Positions 46,042 to 55,737 are shown, counted from the stretch's first letter. The stretch is DNA of 64,000 nt from Lysinibacillus sp. BPa_S21 (GCF_023337795.1 NZ_JALIRS010000003.1:496001-560000), one strand, 5' to 3'. The notes: generated by a model from the sequence alone, not told the origin. Numbers and translations: made by a program.

Positions 46042-46971
46042 TTATTGTAATTTTTGTGCGCGTTCAATAAATGCTTGAAGCTGTGAAATTTTTAACATTT
46101 CATCATAACCGAAAGTACCATTTCCTTTACCTTCTGTAATATGATTTGACGCTAGAATTGAAACAAATTCATTTGCCCAATGATTTGCAGGAGCATCAGT
46201 AAATGTTACAACATTGCCTTGTTGCTTTAATCCGAAGGCCTGTACTAAAACTTTCGAGATTTGAGCACGTGTTATCGGTGAAGATGGATTAAATTTACCA
46301 CTACCATCACCATCAAAGATACCTAACTTCGATACAGCAGCAATCGCACCAGCATGTTCAAATGTTGGTTTTACGTCTGTAAATTTCGTATTTTTATCGG
46401 ATGTATCCAAGTTAAGCGCTTTAGCAATTTGCTCTGCCACTTCAGCACGAGAAGCATAAACTGTAAAATCAATCGCAGCTTTCTTTACTTCTTCTTTAAC
46501 AGCTTCAGCTTGTGTGCTATCAAATGTTGCTACACGTTTAGCACCGATGTAACGAGAACCCCAATAATATGGATCGTTTACATTTGAGTAGCTAACACCT
46601 TTACCTGTTTGTGAATGAATCATTTTTCCGTCACCTACGTATATCGATACGTGTGAGACACCTTTACCACTAGTATTGAAGAATAATAAATCTCCAACTT
46701 GAAGATCATTCTTAGCTACCGCAGTACCCTGTTGATATTGTGAGCCTGATGTACGGTTTAATTGAATACCTAATTCTCCAAATACTTTTGATGTAAAGCC
46801 TGAGCAATCGATTCCTTTAGTAGTCGTACCCCCATAAAGATATGGAACCCCTAAATATTTTGAAGCTGTATCAGTAACATCAGATGCTGTAGCTGCTTCA
46901 GCTGTATCTATTTGAGTTGTTGTAAATAACATAAAAGATGCAAAAATCGGTAGTAACCATTTCTTTTTCAT
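46042..46971 (-). CDS. NlpC/P60 endopeptidase with C-terminal SLH domains
   Basis: The 309-residue wall endopeptidase has a signal peptide (1-26, ending AEA) and an NlpC/P60 domain (about 30-150). The nucleophile Cys is in TTKGIDCSGFTSKVF, with the His in GVSHVSIYVG and MIHSQTGKG next. A short linker (EAVKEEVKKAAIDF) leads to a C-terminal SLH region (about 170-309) with two clear repeats and a degenerate one (ASRAEVAEQIAKALN, ITRAQISKVLVQAFG, KISQLQAFIERAQ). The catalytic domain precedes SLH, the reverse of the amidases. GAGGGG lies about 12 bases before the ATG. Confidence 0.9.
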   Translation of the reverse strand: MKKKWLLPIFASFMLFTTTQIDTAEAATASDVTDTASKYLGVPYLYGGTTTKGIDCSGFTSKVFGELGIQLNRTSGSQYQQGTAVAKNDLQVGDLLFFNTSGKGVSHVSIYVGDGKMIHSQTGKGVSYSNVNDPYYWGSRYIGAKRVATFDSTQAEAVKEEVKKAAIDFTVYASRAEVAEQIAKALNLDTSDKNTKFTDVKPTFEHAGAIAAVSKLGIFDGDGSGKFNPSSPITRAQISKVLVQAFGLKQQGNVVTFTDAPANHWANEFVSILASNHITEGKGNGTFGYDEMLKISQLQAFIERAQKLQ

Positions 46972-47293
46972 ATATTCGGTATTCCCCTCTCAGAAACTTT
47001 TTTGCCTATAAATAGACTATCACAAAAGATGCTAGTATAACTTTTCAATTGTGTAACGGTTTTGAGAGTACAAAAAAACACTGATATACCAACGTTTCGC
47101 GGTTTATCAGCGTTAAAATATGGGTATTACATAATGGATATTCAGGATTTTTGTAACATTCCTGTAATATTCGCTACGCTTTGTCACAATAGATTACAAG
47201 AATTAGTGCAGTTTACTTTTTTTCAGCAGAAGTCCCCACCTTTTAGGTGGTGAGATGAATGCGGGTTACACCTGTACCTGTCGCTACGCTGCT

Positions 47294-47782
47294 TGCGTGG
47301 GTATTCAATTGCTATTCGCGGGTATTCGCTCACCTTTCGCGGGTATTCTCACCTTCGCGGGTATTCGCTCACCTTTCGCGGGTATTTGCTTTCCTTCCGC
47401 GGGTATTCTCACCTTCGCGGGTATTCGCTCACCTTCCGCGGGTATTTACCTTCCTTCCGCGGGTATTCGCTCACTTTTCGCGGGTATTCGCCTCTCTTCC
47501 GCGGGTATTCTCACTTTCGCGGGTATTTGCTTCACTTTCGCGGGTATTCGCTCACCTTTCGCGGGTATTCTCACCTTCGCGGGTATTTGCTTCACTTTCG
47601 CGGGTATTCGCCTCTCTTCCGCGGGTATTTACCTCTCTTCCGCGGGTATTTACCTTCCCCCCCGCGGGTATTCTCACACTCCGCGCTGGTATTTACCTTT
47701 CCCCCCGCGGGTATGCTCACACTCCGCGCTGGTATTTACCTTCCCTCCCGCGGGTATTCTCACACTCCGCGCAGGTATTTCT
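47294..47782 (+). repeat. 21-bp array, CGCGGGTATT family (array C)
   Basis: About 24 units follow one another from 47296 to 47770. Steps are 21 bp in most cases with a recurring 18 bp, and 21/22 alternation at the right end. The core is CGCGGGTATT, and the right end has CGCGCTGGTATT in every second unit. All three plus-strand frames stay open for about 180 codons because steps are multiples of 3, but there is no convincing start. Between 46972 and 47293 I see only one isolated TTTATCAGCG at 47102. Confidence 0.93.
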
Positions 47783-47799
47783 TACCCCGCTCGCTTCAG

Positions 47800-48882
47800 C
47801 TATTGACTAGAAAATAATTGCACCCAATAGTAATTTCCATTGCTATCCACGGCAATTGCCACTCCGGTATTTGTGTAATTTTCTCGTAAAATATTTTCAC
47901 GGTGGGTTGGAGAAGCCATCCATGCTTTAACGGCCGCATCAGGGGATGGGATTTTTCTTCCTATGTTTTCTCCAAAGCTCGTATAAGGATAATCGAATAA
48001 TGTTGCCATATCCCAGGGCATCCCGTAGTAAGGTGAGTTGTGTTCAAAATAATGTCGATTCACCATATCCTGTGCCTTAATAACGGCAACTTGTGTTAAT
48101 GCTGCATCATAATTTAGGGGTTGTAGCTTTCTTTTTTGTCGTTCCACGTTAACTAAACGGATGACATCATTAGACATGGTTGGCGAATAATTTTTTGTTG
48201 GAATATATGACTTGGATAAATAGTCATAGGCGACCTCGCGATTTGCTACCTTCGTTGAAAAGTCGAGACTTCTTTCAACCAGAGAAGCAAATTGCGCACG
48301 TGTTACCAACCGATTTGGTGCAAATTGCTGTGCGTTGATCCCTTTAATAACCCCAACATCTGCAAGTGATTCAATATAGTCTTTTGCCCAATATCCCTGC
48401 TTCACGTCGCTAAATTTACTATTATTTTTAGAATCGACTTCAATTTTATAAGCGAGTGTTAGCATTTTGGCAATTTGCGCACGCTGTAAAGGGGCATCAG
48501 GGTTGAAGTAATCACCATTTTGCAAAACCCCTAATTTGACCAAGGCGCAAATTTCTTTATAGTTCGGATGTTTGGCTGATAAGTCCTTAAAATTTGGAGA
48601 ATAATTGTTATCAAGGTTTAGCTGCATGGAACGGGCAATTGCAGTTGCCGCCTCTGCCCTAGTAATCGTTTGTTCTGGTCTAAAGGAGCCATCCTGATAA
48701 TTTGTCATATAATGCTTTTCTAGCATATGTTCTATTGAGCTTCTTGCCCAATGTGATTGTGATACATCCTTTGCAATACTAGCTGCCAATACTTCTTCAG
48801 ATGTGTTTGTCAGAGGCACAGCATATGATGTAGTCAGCAAAATACAAGACATGCCAACTACAATAGATACTTTTTTAAACAA
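47800..48882 (-). CDS. CAP-domain protein with three SLH domains
   Basis: The 360-residue exoprotein has a signal peptide (MFKKVSIVVGMSCILLTTSY, then AVP), three SLH repeats (about 35-210; ITRAEAATAIARSMQ, LQRAQIAKMLTLAYK, VTRAQFASLVERSLD) and a C-terminal CAP/SCP (YkwD-like) domain (about 235-360) with VNVERQKRKLQPLNYDAAL, the HYFEHNSP and SFGENIGR motifs and HRENILRENYTNTGVA. The biochemical role of bacterial CAP proteins is unsettled. The frame opens with ATG 48903, but AAGGAGGAGG lies inside that extension. TTG 48882, 8 bases after the site, is the likely start. Confidence 0.87.
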   Translation of the reverse strand: MFKKVSIVVGMSCILLTTSYAVPLTNTSEEVLAASIAKDVSQSHWARSSIEHMLEKHYMTNYQDGSFRPEQTITRAEAATAIARSMQLNLDNNYSPNFKDLSAKHPNYKEICALVKLGVLQNGDYFNPDAPLQRAQIAKMLTLAYKIEVDSKNNSKFSDVKQGYWAKDYIESLADVGVIKGINAQQFAPNRLVTRAQFASLVERSLDFSTKVANREVAYDYLSKSYIPTKNYSPTMSNDVIRLVNVERQKRKLQPLNYDAALTQVAVIKAQDMVNRHYFEHNSPYYGMPWDMATLFDYPYTSFGENIGRKIPSPDAAVKAWMASPTHRENILRENYTNTGVAIAVDSNGNYYWVQLFSSQ

Positions 48883-49002
48883 AACAACTACCTCCTCCTT
48901 CATTTAAATATGTATAGAACTATTTGATCTTCTTCGGGGGACGTGTGCAATTAGCACAACAAACATATCCATTATTACCCGATTTTACCTTTTACCTTTC
49001 AA

Positions 49003-49040
49003 AAAACCACCCTAAGATTGAAAATAACCTGAGAGTGCGT
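49003..49040 (-). terminator. Terminator of SLH-only gene
   Basis: CACTCTCAGG pairs imperfectly with CTTAGGGTG over about 11 bases, then six T on the minus strand. Confidence 0.55.
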
Positions 49041-49048
49041 TTTCGTGT

Positions 49049-49702
49049 TTATTCAACGCTAATAATAAAGAAATCATCTTCTGTTTTTTGCAAAGTACGA
49101 TAGATGAATAAGGCCATTTGACCGCGTCGGACATCTGTATAAGGTGAAAATGTCGTCGCGCTAGTTCCTTGTGTAATCTCATAATTTAATAACGTTTGAA
49201 TATACCTATTAGTTTCATTATCTTTCGTAAAATCTAAAAATGGTGCAGATAATGTTGTTGCCTGCTGTAAATCAAAGCCAACTGTCAACATCTTTGCCAT
49301 TTGACTTCGCTTGATAAAATGATTTGGATTATAATTTGTACCTTTTTGGATAATACCCTTTTCAGCAAGCGCGGCAATATGCCCGTAATATTGATGAGAG
49401 GTTGGTACATCACTGAAGCCAGGATTCACTACATTTTTTGTCTCCAATTTTAGAGCTTTAGCCAAAAAATATGCCGCTTCCCCTCGCGTTAAATTTTGAT
49501 AAGGACTAAACGTAGTCGATGTTGTTCCAAAGACAATTCCCTGATTATATAATTCACTAACCGCCTTGTATAATTCTGCTTCGCTTCCGCTATTTTTTAT
49601 ATCTGTAAATGGCATTGTCGCTGCTTCTGCAGGCATTGCCACAACACAGGGTACAACTACTGCAGCGGTTGCTAAAGCCCATGCTTTATGTACCTTCTCC
49701 AT
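49049..49702 (-). CDS. SLH-only exoprotein
   Basis: The product has about 217 residues: a signal peptide (MEKVHKAWALATAAVVVPCV, then VAMPAEA) and three SLH repeats filling the rest (FTDIKNSGSEAELYKAV, LTRGEAAYFLAKALK, IKRSQMAKMLTVGFD, VRRGQMALFIYRTLQ). There is no other domain. It could cap or space the S-layer ligand, or partner the helical-repeat protein encoded just upstream. The frame is open to 49753, but that reach covers the previous terminator. TTG 49708 has a slightly better distance from GGAAGGG than ATG 49702. Confidence 0.78.
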   Translation of the reverse strand: MEKVHKAWALATAAVVVPCVVAMPAEAATMPFTDIKNSGSEAELYKAVSELYNQGIVFGTTSTTFSPYQNLTRGEAAYFLAKALKLETKNVVNPGFSDVPTSHQYYGHIAALAEKGIIQKGTNYNPNHFIKRSQMAKMLTVGFDLQQATTLSAPFLDFTKDNETNRYIQTLLNYEITQGTSATTFSPYTDVRRGQMALFIYRTLQKTEDDFFIISVE

Positions 49703-49738
49703 CGACAAATTTATGCTTCCCTTCCTTATTATATATAA

Positions 49739-49765
49739 AGAAAAGAGGGACATGCCCTCTCTTCT
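49739..49765 (-). terminator. Terminator of helical-repeat gene
   Basis: AAGAGAGGG pairs with CCCTCTTTT over CATGT on the minus strand, 3 bases after the stop. Confidence 0.8.
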
Positions 49766-49767
49766 TA

Positions 49768-52700
49768 TTAATAACCTAATGTTTTTAAGTGGTCCTGTAA
49801 AATACGGTAATTATATACTAAGTCCTGCTGTTCAAGCGTAAGGGCGTCATATAGTTTTTGTGCAGCCAGTACTTTCTTCTCAAACGTTTTAGCGTCTGGA
49901 TCCAATTCACCGATTGCATTTACTACTTTTAACACGGCCGCTACATCTTTTTCCGCTTTCTTTAAAGTATCGTAGTTAAGGACTTGTCCTTTTACTTTTG
50001 AGTCCAACGCTTTATATGCCGCAGAAGCATTCGCTACATCTTGAATATATGTGCTGGAAGTCGGATTTAGACCAGCAATAATCTCTACGACTTTCTTTAC
50101 TTCACTCATATTTTTCTCAGCTTCAAGCAATACATTGTAATTGGATACTCTTTGCTTATCTGCAGTACTTAAGCTATCGTAATCTTTACGCACAGATTCT
50201 ATCATGCCAAAATACATTTTATCGCTTGGTTTTAACGCTGCAATACTCTTATAAACTTTAATAACGTTATCTAATGATAGAAGCAACTGCTCGTTATAAA
50301 CATATTTACGTTGAGTAGCAGTAAGATTGTCATATGCTTTTAAAATCTTTTGATATTGGCTGTCCATATTTTTCGATGTCATAAGTTTATCAATCTCGTT
50401 GACAACGTTAATGACAGGTTTAATCATTTTCTCTTGCTCTTGCAATGTTTTATAGTTTGAAACCGCATATTGTTGATCTTTTGGTAATGCATTATATGCT
50501 GCTCGTATCTCTTCAATACGTTTAATATATTGATTTGCTGGGACAGTCGGAAGCTCATCAATCATGCGCTGTACATTTCCTGCACCTAAGATGCTCGCTT
50601 CAGCAGCTTGTAATAAATTGTAGTTTGTGACATATTGTTGCATGTCATTCGCTAGGGCATCGTATAATGCTCGAGCTTGTACGGTATCCGTAGTGAACGT
50701 TTTACTTGATGGCTTTAACTTGCCAATTAATTCAACCACTTTGGCAGTTGGCTCATAGCTCTGTAAAATAGCAATATTTTTAACATATAGCTTTTGGTCC
50801 TTTGTCAGCTTATCGTACGCTTTTCGTGCTGAGTTTACTTGACTGACAAATTTACTTGTGCCTGGCTCTAAACCATCAATTTGCACCATCACATTTAAAA
50901 TTGGTTTTACTTGTTTTTCGCGATCTGTTAATACCTTTACATTAGACACAAGCTTTTTCTGTCCGGATGTTAGTTTATCGTATGCAACACGGGCATTCAT
51001 AAGCTTCGTTAAATAATCAGGGTCATCAGGCATTGCCGCCTCTATCAATTCAATCACTATAGCCGCAGATTTTAGCTCAGTCTCTGCTGTAACAAGCTTT
51101 TCATAGTTAGTGACAGCATTTTGCTTTTCTGGTGGTAATGCATCATAGTTTTTGCGCGCAGATTCTAAATCATTTAAAAATGTTTTACTTGTCGGCTTCA
51201 ATGTTTCAATTAAGCCTATTAATGTAGCCACATCCTCAACCGCTGTTAGCTGATTGTAGTTTGTTACGCGTTTTTGCGAAGCAGAATCTAATGCATTATA
51301 AGCTTTTCGTGCGGCCAAAACTTTTTTTGTATAATCCTTACTTGCTGGATTTAAAGCGTCAATTGCCTTAATAACCTTCACAACATTGGCATTATTCTTC
51401 TCATAAGTTGTTAATGTCTTGGATTGTGTGACCAATTTTTTCACATTTTTATCCATTGCTTTATATTCAGTAGACATCTCCGCTACTTTCGCTACAAACG
51501 TAGCGTCTGACTCATTCGCTAAAGCGATAACACGCTCATCGAAATTTTTAGCTGTTGTAATATAGCGATTCGCGGTTTCAAGATCAACATAATTCGTGAC
51601 AAGTTTTTGCCCCTCAGCTGATAGTTCCCCGTAATCTTTAAATAACTGCGTAACTGCCTCTGTATATGTTTTTTGCGATGGATTTAAGGCCATGATGCGT
51701 GCCACAACATCCATTGCCGCTACTTGATCATTCAACTTTCCAGAATGATAGCTTTTCACGGACGCCTGTTTTGTAGAATCTAACTTTAGGTAAGCCGTAT
51801 TCGCTGCCTTTGCTTTTTTAGTATAATCTTTGGCAGTTGGGTCTAGCTTTTCCACAAGTGTAATTACATTTAAAACAGCTTTATGTGAAGTTTCCCAGCT
51901 TGTTAGCACTGACAAATTATTGACGATTTTTTTGACAGTGGCTGGATCTATTTTCGTTCCATCAGATGCTACAGGTGTATTGTAAGCAGCTCGTGCTTGC
52001 TCAATTGCTGTAATAATATCCGGTGCTTTGGTAATGCCCGCAATGAGTGCCTCAATTTCTTGCGCTACTTTGATATTTGCTTCAGCTAATGTTAAGTCAG
52101 CGCTATTTATTACGTAATCTTTTGTATCTAAAGTTGATAAGGCACCACTTATCGCCGCTACGGAAGTTCGATAATCTGCACTACTTGACGGTTTTAGCGC
52201 TGCAATTTGCTTGGAAATAGTAGCCGCTTCCTTAAACGGTTCAAGATCTTTATAGTTTGTCACTAGTCGTTTTGAGCTAGCATCTAGTTTATTAAAGGCC
52301 GTTTCAATCGATGCAACTTCACTAATAAAGCTTGTAGCAGATGTGAATTTTTCTGGACCTTTATTTTTCAGCAGTGTAATACTCGCCATTACTTTCTCCG
52401 CTGAAGATAAGTTCGCTACTACTTCTGTATATTTTTTGTAAGGTGTCACCGTTGCATTCGTTGGATTATAGGCTGTAATGATTTTCTTTTGATCTGCTGT
52501 GTGTTTGTTCAAATTAGTTGTTATTTCAGTAGTAGTTTCTGCAATTTTAGTAGCATCAGCATTTGGATCACTAAGGATGGATAAAAGTTTTTCCAATAAA
52601 GTGACTGAACCACTCACTGCATTTGCATCATCATTCATTTTGTTTAGTTTTGCAATATCTGCCCCGTTATTTTTGAAATACGTATTGCGATCAGGCTCTG

Positions 52701-53247
52701 GAAATTCATATTGGAGTGATGTACCTGTCACATCTTTAACGATAGCTCTAGCCTTATTGTTAGTTGCAGTATCAACAGCGTCTCTAAATGTTTTTTGTAC
52801 AGATAAATAATTTCCCTCTTCTGTACCTAAAAATTTCTCATATCTAGTAAATACATCGTTTACTTCTTTCATGAAAGTTTTACTAGTATAGGAGAGACCA
52901 TTAATACTTGCACCAATATCTTTGAGCTTTTTTAACAAAACAATTTGTTTTTCTATATAGTTATATTTAGCCGTAATAAAATAGATTTCTTCCTCATCAA
53001 AATTATCGCTTAAAAATGCTAAATCTCTCTTGGCAGCAGCCATTTCTGTCGCTCCAGATTTTTCAGATAGTTTGCCAAATTGTGCAATAGTTTGAGCTCT
53101 TGGATCTGTGACTGTTGCAGCTACATTCACATTAGCTTGTTGATTCTCCTGAGAGATTGTTTGAGGTTGTCCTTCTTGAGCATTGGCGATCGCTGCCGGA
53201 GTTAGTAATAGGCTTGTTATGACACCAACCTGTATTGGTTTCTTCAA
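49768..53247 (-). CDS. Giant secreted helical-repeat protein
   Basis: The product has about 1159 residues: a signal peptide (MKKPIQVGVITSLLLTPAAI, then ANA), an N-terminal helical part (about 30-210), then some 17 tandem repeats of about 50-60 residues up to the C terminus. Each repeat looks like V-x-x-L-I-x-x-L-x-P-x-S-x-x-Y/F, then A-R-x-A-Y-D-A-L, then Q-x-x-V-x-N-Y-x-x-L-x-x-A-E. Examples are ARKAYNALDSASQKRVTNY and ARKNYDALPPEKQNAVTNY. It has no SLH, LPXTG or membrane end, so how it is held is unclear. GTG 53256 abuts the ribosome site; TTG 53247 is 5 bases after GGGTGG and preferred. Confidence 0.85.
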   Translation of the reverse strand: MKKPIQVGVITSLLLTPAAIANAQEGQPQTISQENQQANVNVAATVTDPRAQTIAQFGKLSEKSGATEMAAAKRDLAFLSDNFDEEEIYFITAKYNYIEKQIVLLKKLKDIGASINGLSYTSKTFMKEVNDVFTRYEKFLGTEEGNYLSVQKTFRDAVDTATNNKARAIVKDVTGTSLQYEFPEPDRNTYFKNNGADIAKLNKMNDDANAVSGSVTLLEKLLSILSDPNADATKIAETTTEITTNLNKHTADQKKIITAYNPTNATVTPYKKYTEVVANLSSAEKVMASITLLKNKGPEKFTSATSFISEVASIETAFNKLDASSKRLVTNYKDLEPFKEAATISKQIAALKPSSSADYRTSVAAISGALSTLDTKDYVINSADLTLAEANIKVAQEIEALIAGITKAPDIITAIEQARAAYNTPVASDGTKIDPATVKKIVNNLSVLTSWETSHKAVLNVITLVEKLDPTAKDYTKKAKAANTAYLKLDSTKQASVKSYHSGKLNDQVAAMDVVARIMALNPSQKTYTEAVTQLFKDYGELSAEGQKLVTNYVDLETANRYITTAKNFDERVIALANESDATFVAKVAEMSTEYKAMDKNVKKLVTQSKTLTTYEKNNANVVKVIKAIDALNPASKDYTKKVLAARKAYNALDSASQKRVTNYNQLTAVEDVATLIGLIETLKPTSKTFLNDLESARKNYDALPPEKQNAVTNYEKLVTAETELKSAAIVIELIEAAMPDDPDYLTKLMNARVAYDKLTSGQKKLVSNVKVLTDREKQVKPILNVMVQIDGLEPGTSKFVSQVNSARKAYDKLTKDQKLYVKNIAILQSYEPTAKVVELIGKLKPSSKTFTTDTVQARALYDALANDMQQYVTNYNLLQAAEASILGAGNVQRMIDELPTVPANQYIKRIEEIRAAYNALPKDQQYAVSNYKTLQEQEKMIKPVINVVNEIDKLMTSKNMDSQYQKILKAYDNLTATQRKYVYNEQLLLSLDNVIKVYKSIAALKPSDKMYFGMIESVRKDYDSLSTADKQRVSNYNVLLEAEKNMSEVKKVVEIIAGLNPTSSTYIQDVANASAAYKALDSKVKGQVLNYDTLKKAEKDVAAVLKVVNAIGELDPDAKTFEKKVLAAQKLYDALTLEQQDLVYNYRILQDHLKTLGY

Positions 53248-53759
53248 AATGCCCACCCTTTCTTTTTATAGGTAAATTGTTATGTATCTTTCATTTCTAA
53301 TTTGCTACCTTTAGTATCGGTGCATTTTATCCTATTTCAAGCTATTCTATAGAAGAAGCTATCCCCTTCACCAACGGAATAATATTTTTTTTTAGATTAA
53401 ATAGTCTTTTTATAGGAAGTTATTGTTAGGATACTATATAATTGAATCATGTGCATTGATCTGGCAAAAATTTTGGCAAAATATGACCGATTGCAATAAA
53501 AAATGCTAATAGACTTTATATGTTAAAGATAGGTGCGAATATGGCCCACAATTGTCGAAAGCGAGATCTAAGCTTGTCTGCATGTACTTGCACTTTATAT
53601 TTTCCAGGAAATATTTTGTCTAACATTACATAGAATGGGGAATAAAAACTTTGTATAATTGTCTAACCATAGCGATTAAATTAAACTACTATGTCATTTA
53701 CCAGTAAATAGGTGCATACTACAACTTAAATATTTAAATTACGAGAAAGGGAGCTACAT
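53248..53759. other. Divergent intergenic region
   Basis: No gene, repeat array or stable hairpin is seen in this AT-rich stretch. It must hold the promoters of the two divergent genes. TATAAT-like boxes occur on the plus strand near 53436 and 53654 but without a clear -35. Confidence 0.4.
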
Positions 53760-54437
53760 ATGTTTTATCAATATAAGTTTTGGCACAGCTTAATGCATCC
53801 CGCTAACTTTACCCAAGCTGTTGAACAAGGAGAAATAAGAGGCTATAAAAAACGATCCTTCACAGTTTTCATACTCTTTATGCTTCTATTTATGGTTCGC
53901 GAGTTTTGGGGCATGGGTACCGAAAGCTTAACAACATTATTTGCATCGAATCATCCAAGTGAATACTATACAGCCCGTTTACTATCAATGGTTGGGGCTA
54001 TTGCCTGGGGAGTTATCTATTATTGCTTCCATTATTACGGCATTACATACTTGTTACATCTATTTACAGACATTCCTTACAAATGGATTCAGAAGGTACA
54101 ACTTTATGTAATGGTATTTTTACTTATTGAAAAGACAATTTTATTTGCCGTGTTTTATGCAGTTGGATACACGACAAACTTCTCCTTCTTTTCACTTGCA
54201 CCTGTAGCACAGCAAGTGATTGATACGGATTTTGTACTATTTGCTATCAATCAACTAACCGTAGCAACGGTATTAACAATTATTGTGCAATACACGTTCC
54301 TTTCAAAATGGGAGGACTGGTCAGATCGTAAGGCCTTATTAGCAAAAATTATTGGGCTCTATGTGGTAATGGCTATTTTTATCGGAATGGTTAGTGCGTT
54401 ACCACTACAAGAATGGATTACAAGGGGGTTAGGATGA
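53760..54437 (+). CDS. Multi-pass membrane protein, Yip1-like
   Basis: This is a 225-residue membrane protein. It has a cytoplasmic start (MFYQYKFWHSLMHPANFTQA) with an amphipathic HPANFTQAVEQGEI stretch, then about five membrane helices. The pattern resembles Yip1-domain proteins, but no strong motif confirms it. It overlaps the next gene by 4 bases (ATGA), so the product likely works with that HlyD-like adaptor. The role is unknown. AAAGGGAG lies 6 bases before the ATG. Confidence 0.7.
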   Translation: MFYQYKFWHSLMHPANFTQAVEQGEIRGYKKRSFTVFILFMLLFMVREFWGMGTESLTTLFASNHPSEYYTARLLSMVGAIAWGVIYYCFHYYGITYLLHLFTDIPYKWIQKVQLYVMVFLLIEKTILFAVFYAVGYTTNFSFFSLAPVAQQVIDTDFVLFAINQLTVATVLTIIVQYTFLSKWEDWSDRKALLAKIIGLYVVMAIFIGMVSALPLQEWITRGLG

Positions 54438-55693
54438 TGCGCTTTATTAAATCCAGACCTTGGACAATTTTAAGTATTATTGTGATAGCGTTATTAATTG
54501 GCGTAAATGCTTATTTTGTATTTAAGGATGATAGTAAAGTAGCCAGATCCTACTTTATCGATGAATTCCAAATAGCTGCTACTGGCGAACGTAAAGAGAC
54601 TGTTGAAAAGGATGCGATTGTTGCACCTTCTCAAACTTATACGATTTCAGCAGATGCGAAAAGCCTTTCTGCCATCGATGCAACACGTGGACAAGAAGTA
54701 CACGCTAATGATTTACTAGCAACCTACAAAACAGAGAAAGTTGACGGTGAATTAACAAAGCTTGAGGCTGAACGCACTGCCTACGAAACTGAATTAAGTG
54801 ATTTAGAATCTGCGCTAGCGGAGATAGAATCTGAATACGGTGGAGCCAATGACCCAAAAAGCTCTATTAATACCGACCAAATTAGTGAAAAGTTAAACGT
54901 CTCTGTTAAGTTTGAATTAGGTCAGCAAGCTACTCCATCAACGGCAGTGGCCATACTGAATCGCCACATCGCGGAGACTAATCGTGAAGTAGCATTATTG
55001 GATGCACGCATAGAACAAATTAAAGCATGGCAAGGTGTTATTTGCCCAGTAGATGGTGTAATCTCAAAAATCACTGAAGAAGCTGGTACAGTAACATTTG
55101 AAATTTATTCAGCTGAAAAATCTATGCTCGCCTACTTATCCGAGGATGAATGGCAAAAGGTTGAAGATGGACAAACTGTTACTTTTAAATTGCCACATAA
55201 CGACGGGGATTTATCAGGTACTGTCGTTCAAAAACAAAAGATAGCCATGAATACTGAATCACTTTGGGCAAATGAACTAGCTAAAACTGCCAAGCTACCA
55301 AAGCCTACAAGCTATGAAGTCATCTTGCATCAGGATGACATACTAGATAACATTCCATTTTCAACAGTTGGTAAGGCTGCTATTACCGTAAATGAAGCAT
55401 CCAACGCGTTTAAGGTGAAGTCCGCATGGGTGAAATCTAGAAAGAACAATAAACATAGCATTTATACAATTGATGAAAACGGCAAAATACGCCTTGAGGA
55501 TATCCAGGTTGCCTTTAAAACGGCCGATTCTACTATCTTCTCAAGCTATTTGGAAGCCGGCACACCAATTATTGCAAATGAACAACGCAATATATTAGCG
55601 CGCTCCTTCCGTTCAATCCCTCTCGAAAAAATTAAATGGCAAGATTTCAAAAAGATCGGTTGGAAAGACTACGTGAAATATATCGTCTTTTAG
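54434..55693 (+). CDS. HlyD-like membrane-fusion adaptor
   Basis: The 419-residue protein has one N-terminal membrane helix (about 10-30, TILSIIVIALLIGVNAYFVF), a first half-lipoyl segment (DAIVAPSQTYTISADAKSLS), a coiled coil (about 85-195, ELTKLEAERTAYETELSDLE), the second half-lipoyl VICPVDGVISKITEEAGTVT and a beta-barrel part (DGQTVTFKLPHNDGDLSGTV). This is the layout of periplasmic-type adaptors of efflux or secretion systems. No ABC or RND transporter gene is adjacent. AGGGGG lies 5 bases before ATG 54434. Confidence 0.8.
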   Translation: MMRFIKSRPWTILSIIVIALLIGVNAYFVFKDDSKVARSYFIDEFQIAATGERKETVEKDAIVAPSQTYTISADAKSLSAIDATRGQEVHANDLLATYKTEKVDGELTKLEAERTAYETELSDLESALAEIESEYGGANDPKSSINTDQISEKLNVSVKFELGQQATPSTAVAILNRHIAETNREVALLDARIEQIKAWQGVICPVDGVISKITEEAGTVTFEIYSAEKSMLAYLSEDEWQKVEDGQTVTFKLPHNDGDLSGTVVQKQKIAMNTESLWANELAKTAKLPKPTSYEVILHQDDILDNIPFSTVGKAAITVNEASNAFKVKSAWVKSRKNNKHSIYTIDENGKIRLEDIQVAFKTADSTIFSSYLEAGTPIIANEQRNILARSFRSIPLEKIKWQDFKKIGWKDYVKYIVF

Positions 55694-55701
55694 TATACAA
55701 G

Positions 55702-55735
55702 AACCTCCCCGAATGAAATTGGGGAGGTTTTTTGA
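55702..55735 (+). terminator. Terminator after HlyD-like gene
   Basis: AACCTCCCC pairs with GGGGAGGTT over 10 bases, then six T. Confidence 0.88.
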
Positions 55736-55737
55736 TG

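Noticed and set aside
47255-47817. Three overlapping plus-strand frames of about 175-183 codons
   Set aside because: They exist because the 21/18-bp repeat has no stop in any frame. No frame has a proper ribosome site, and three open frames at once argue against coding.
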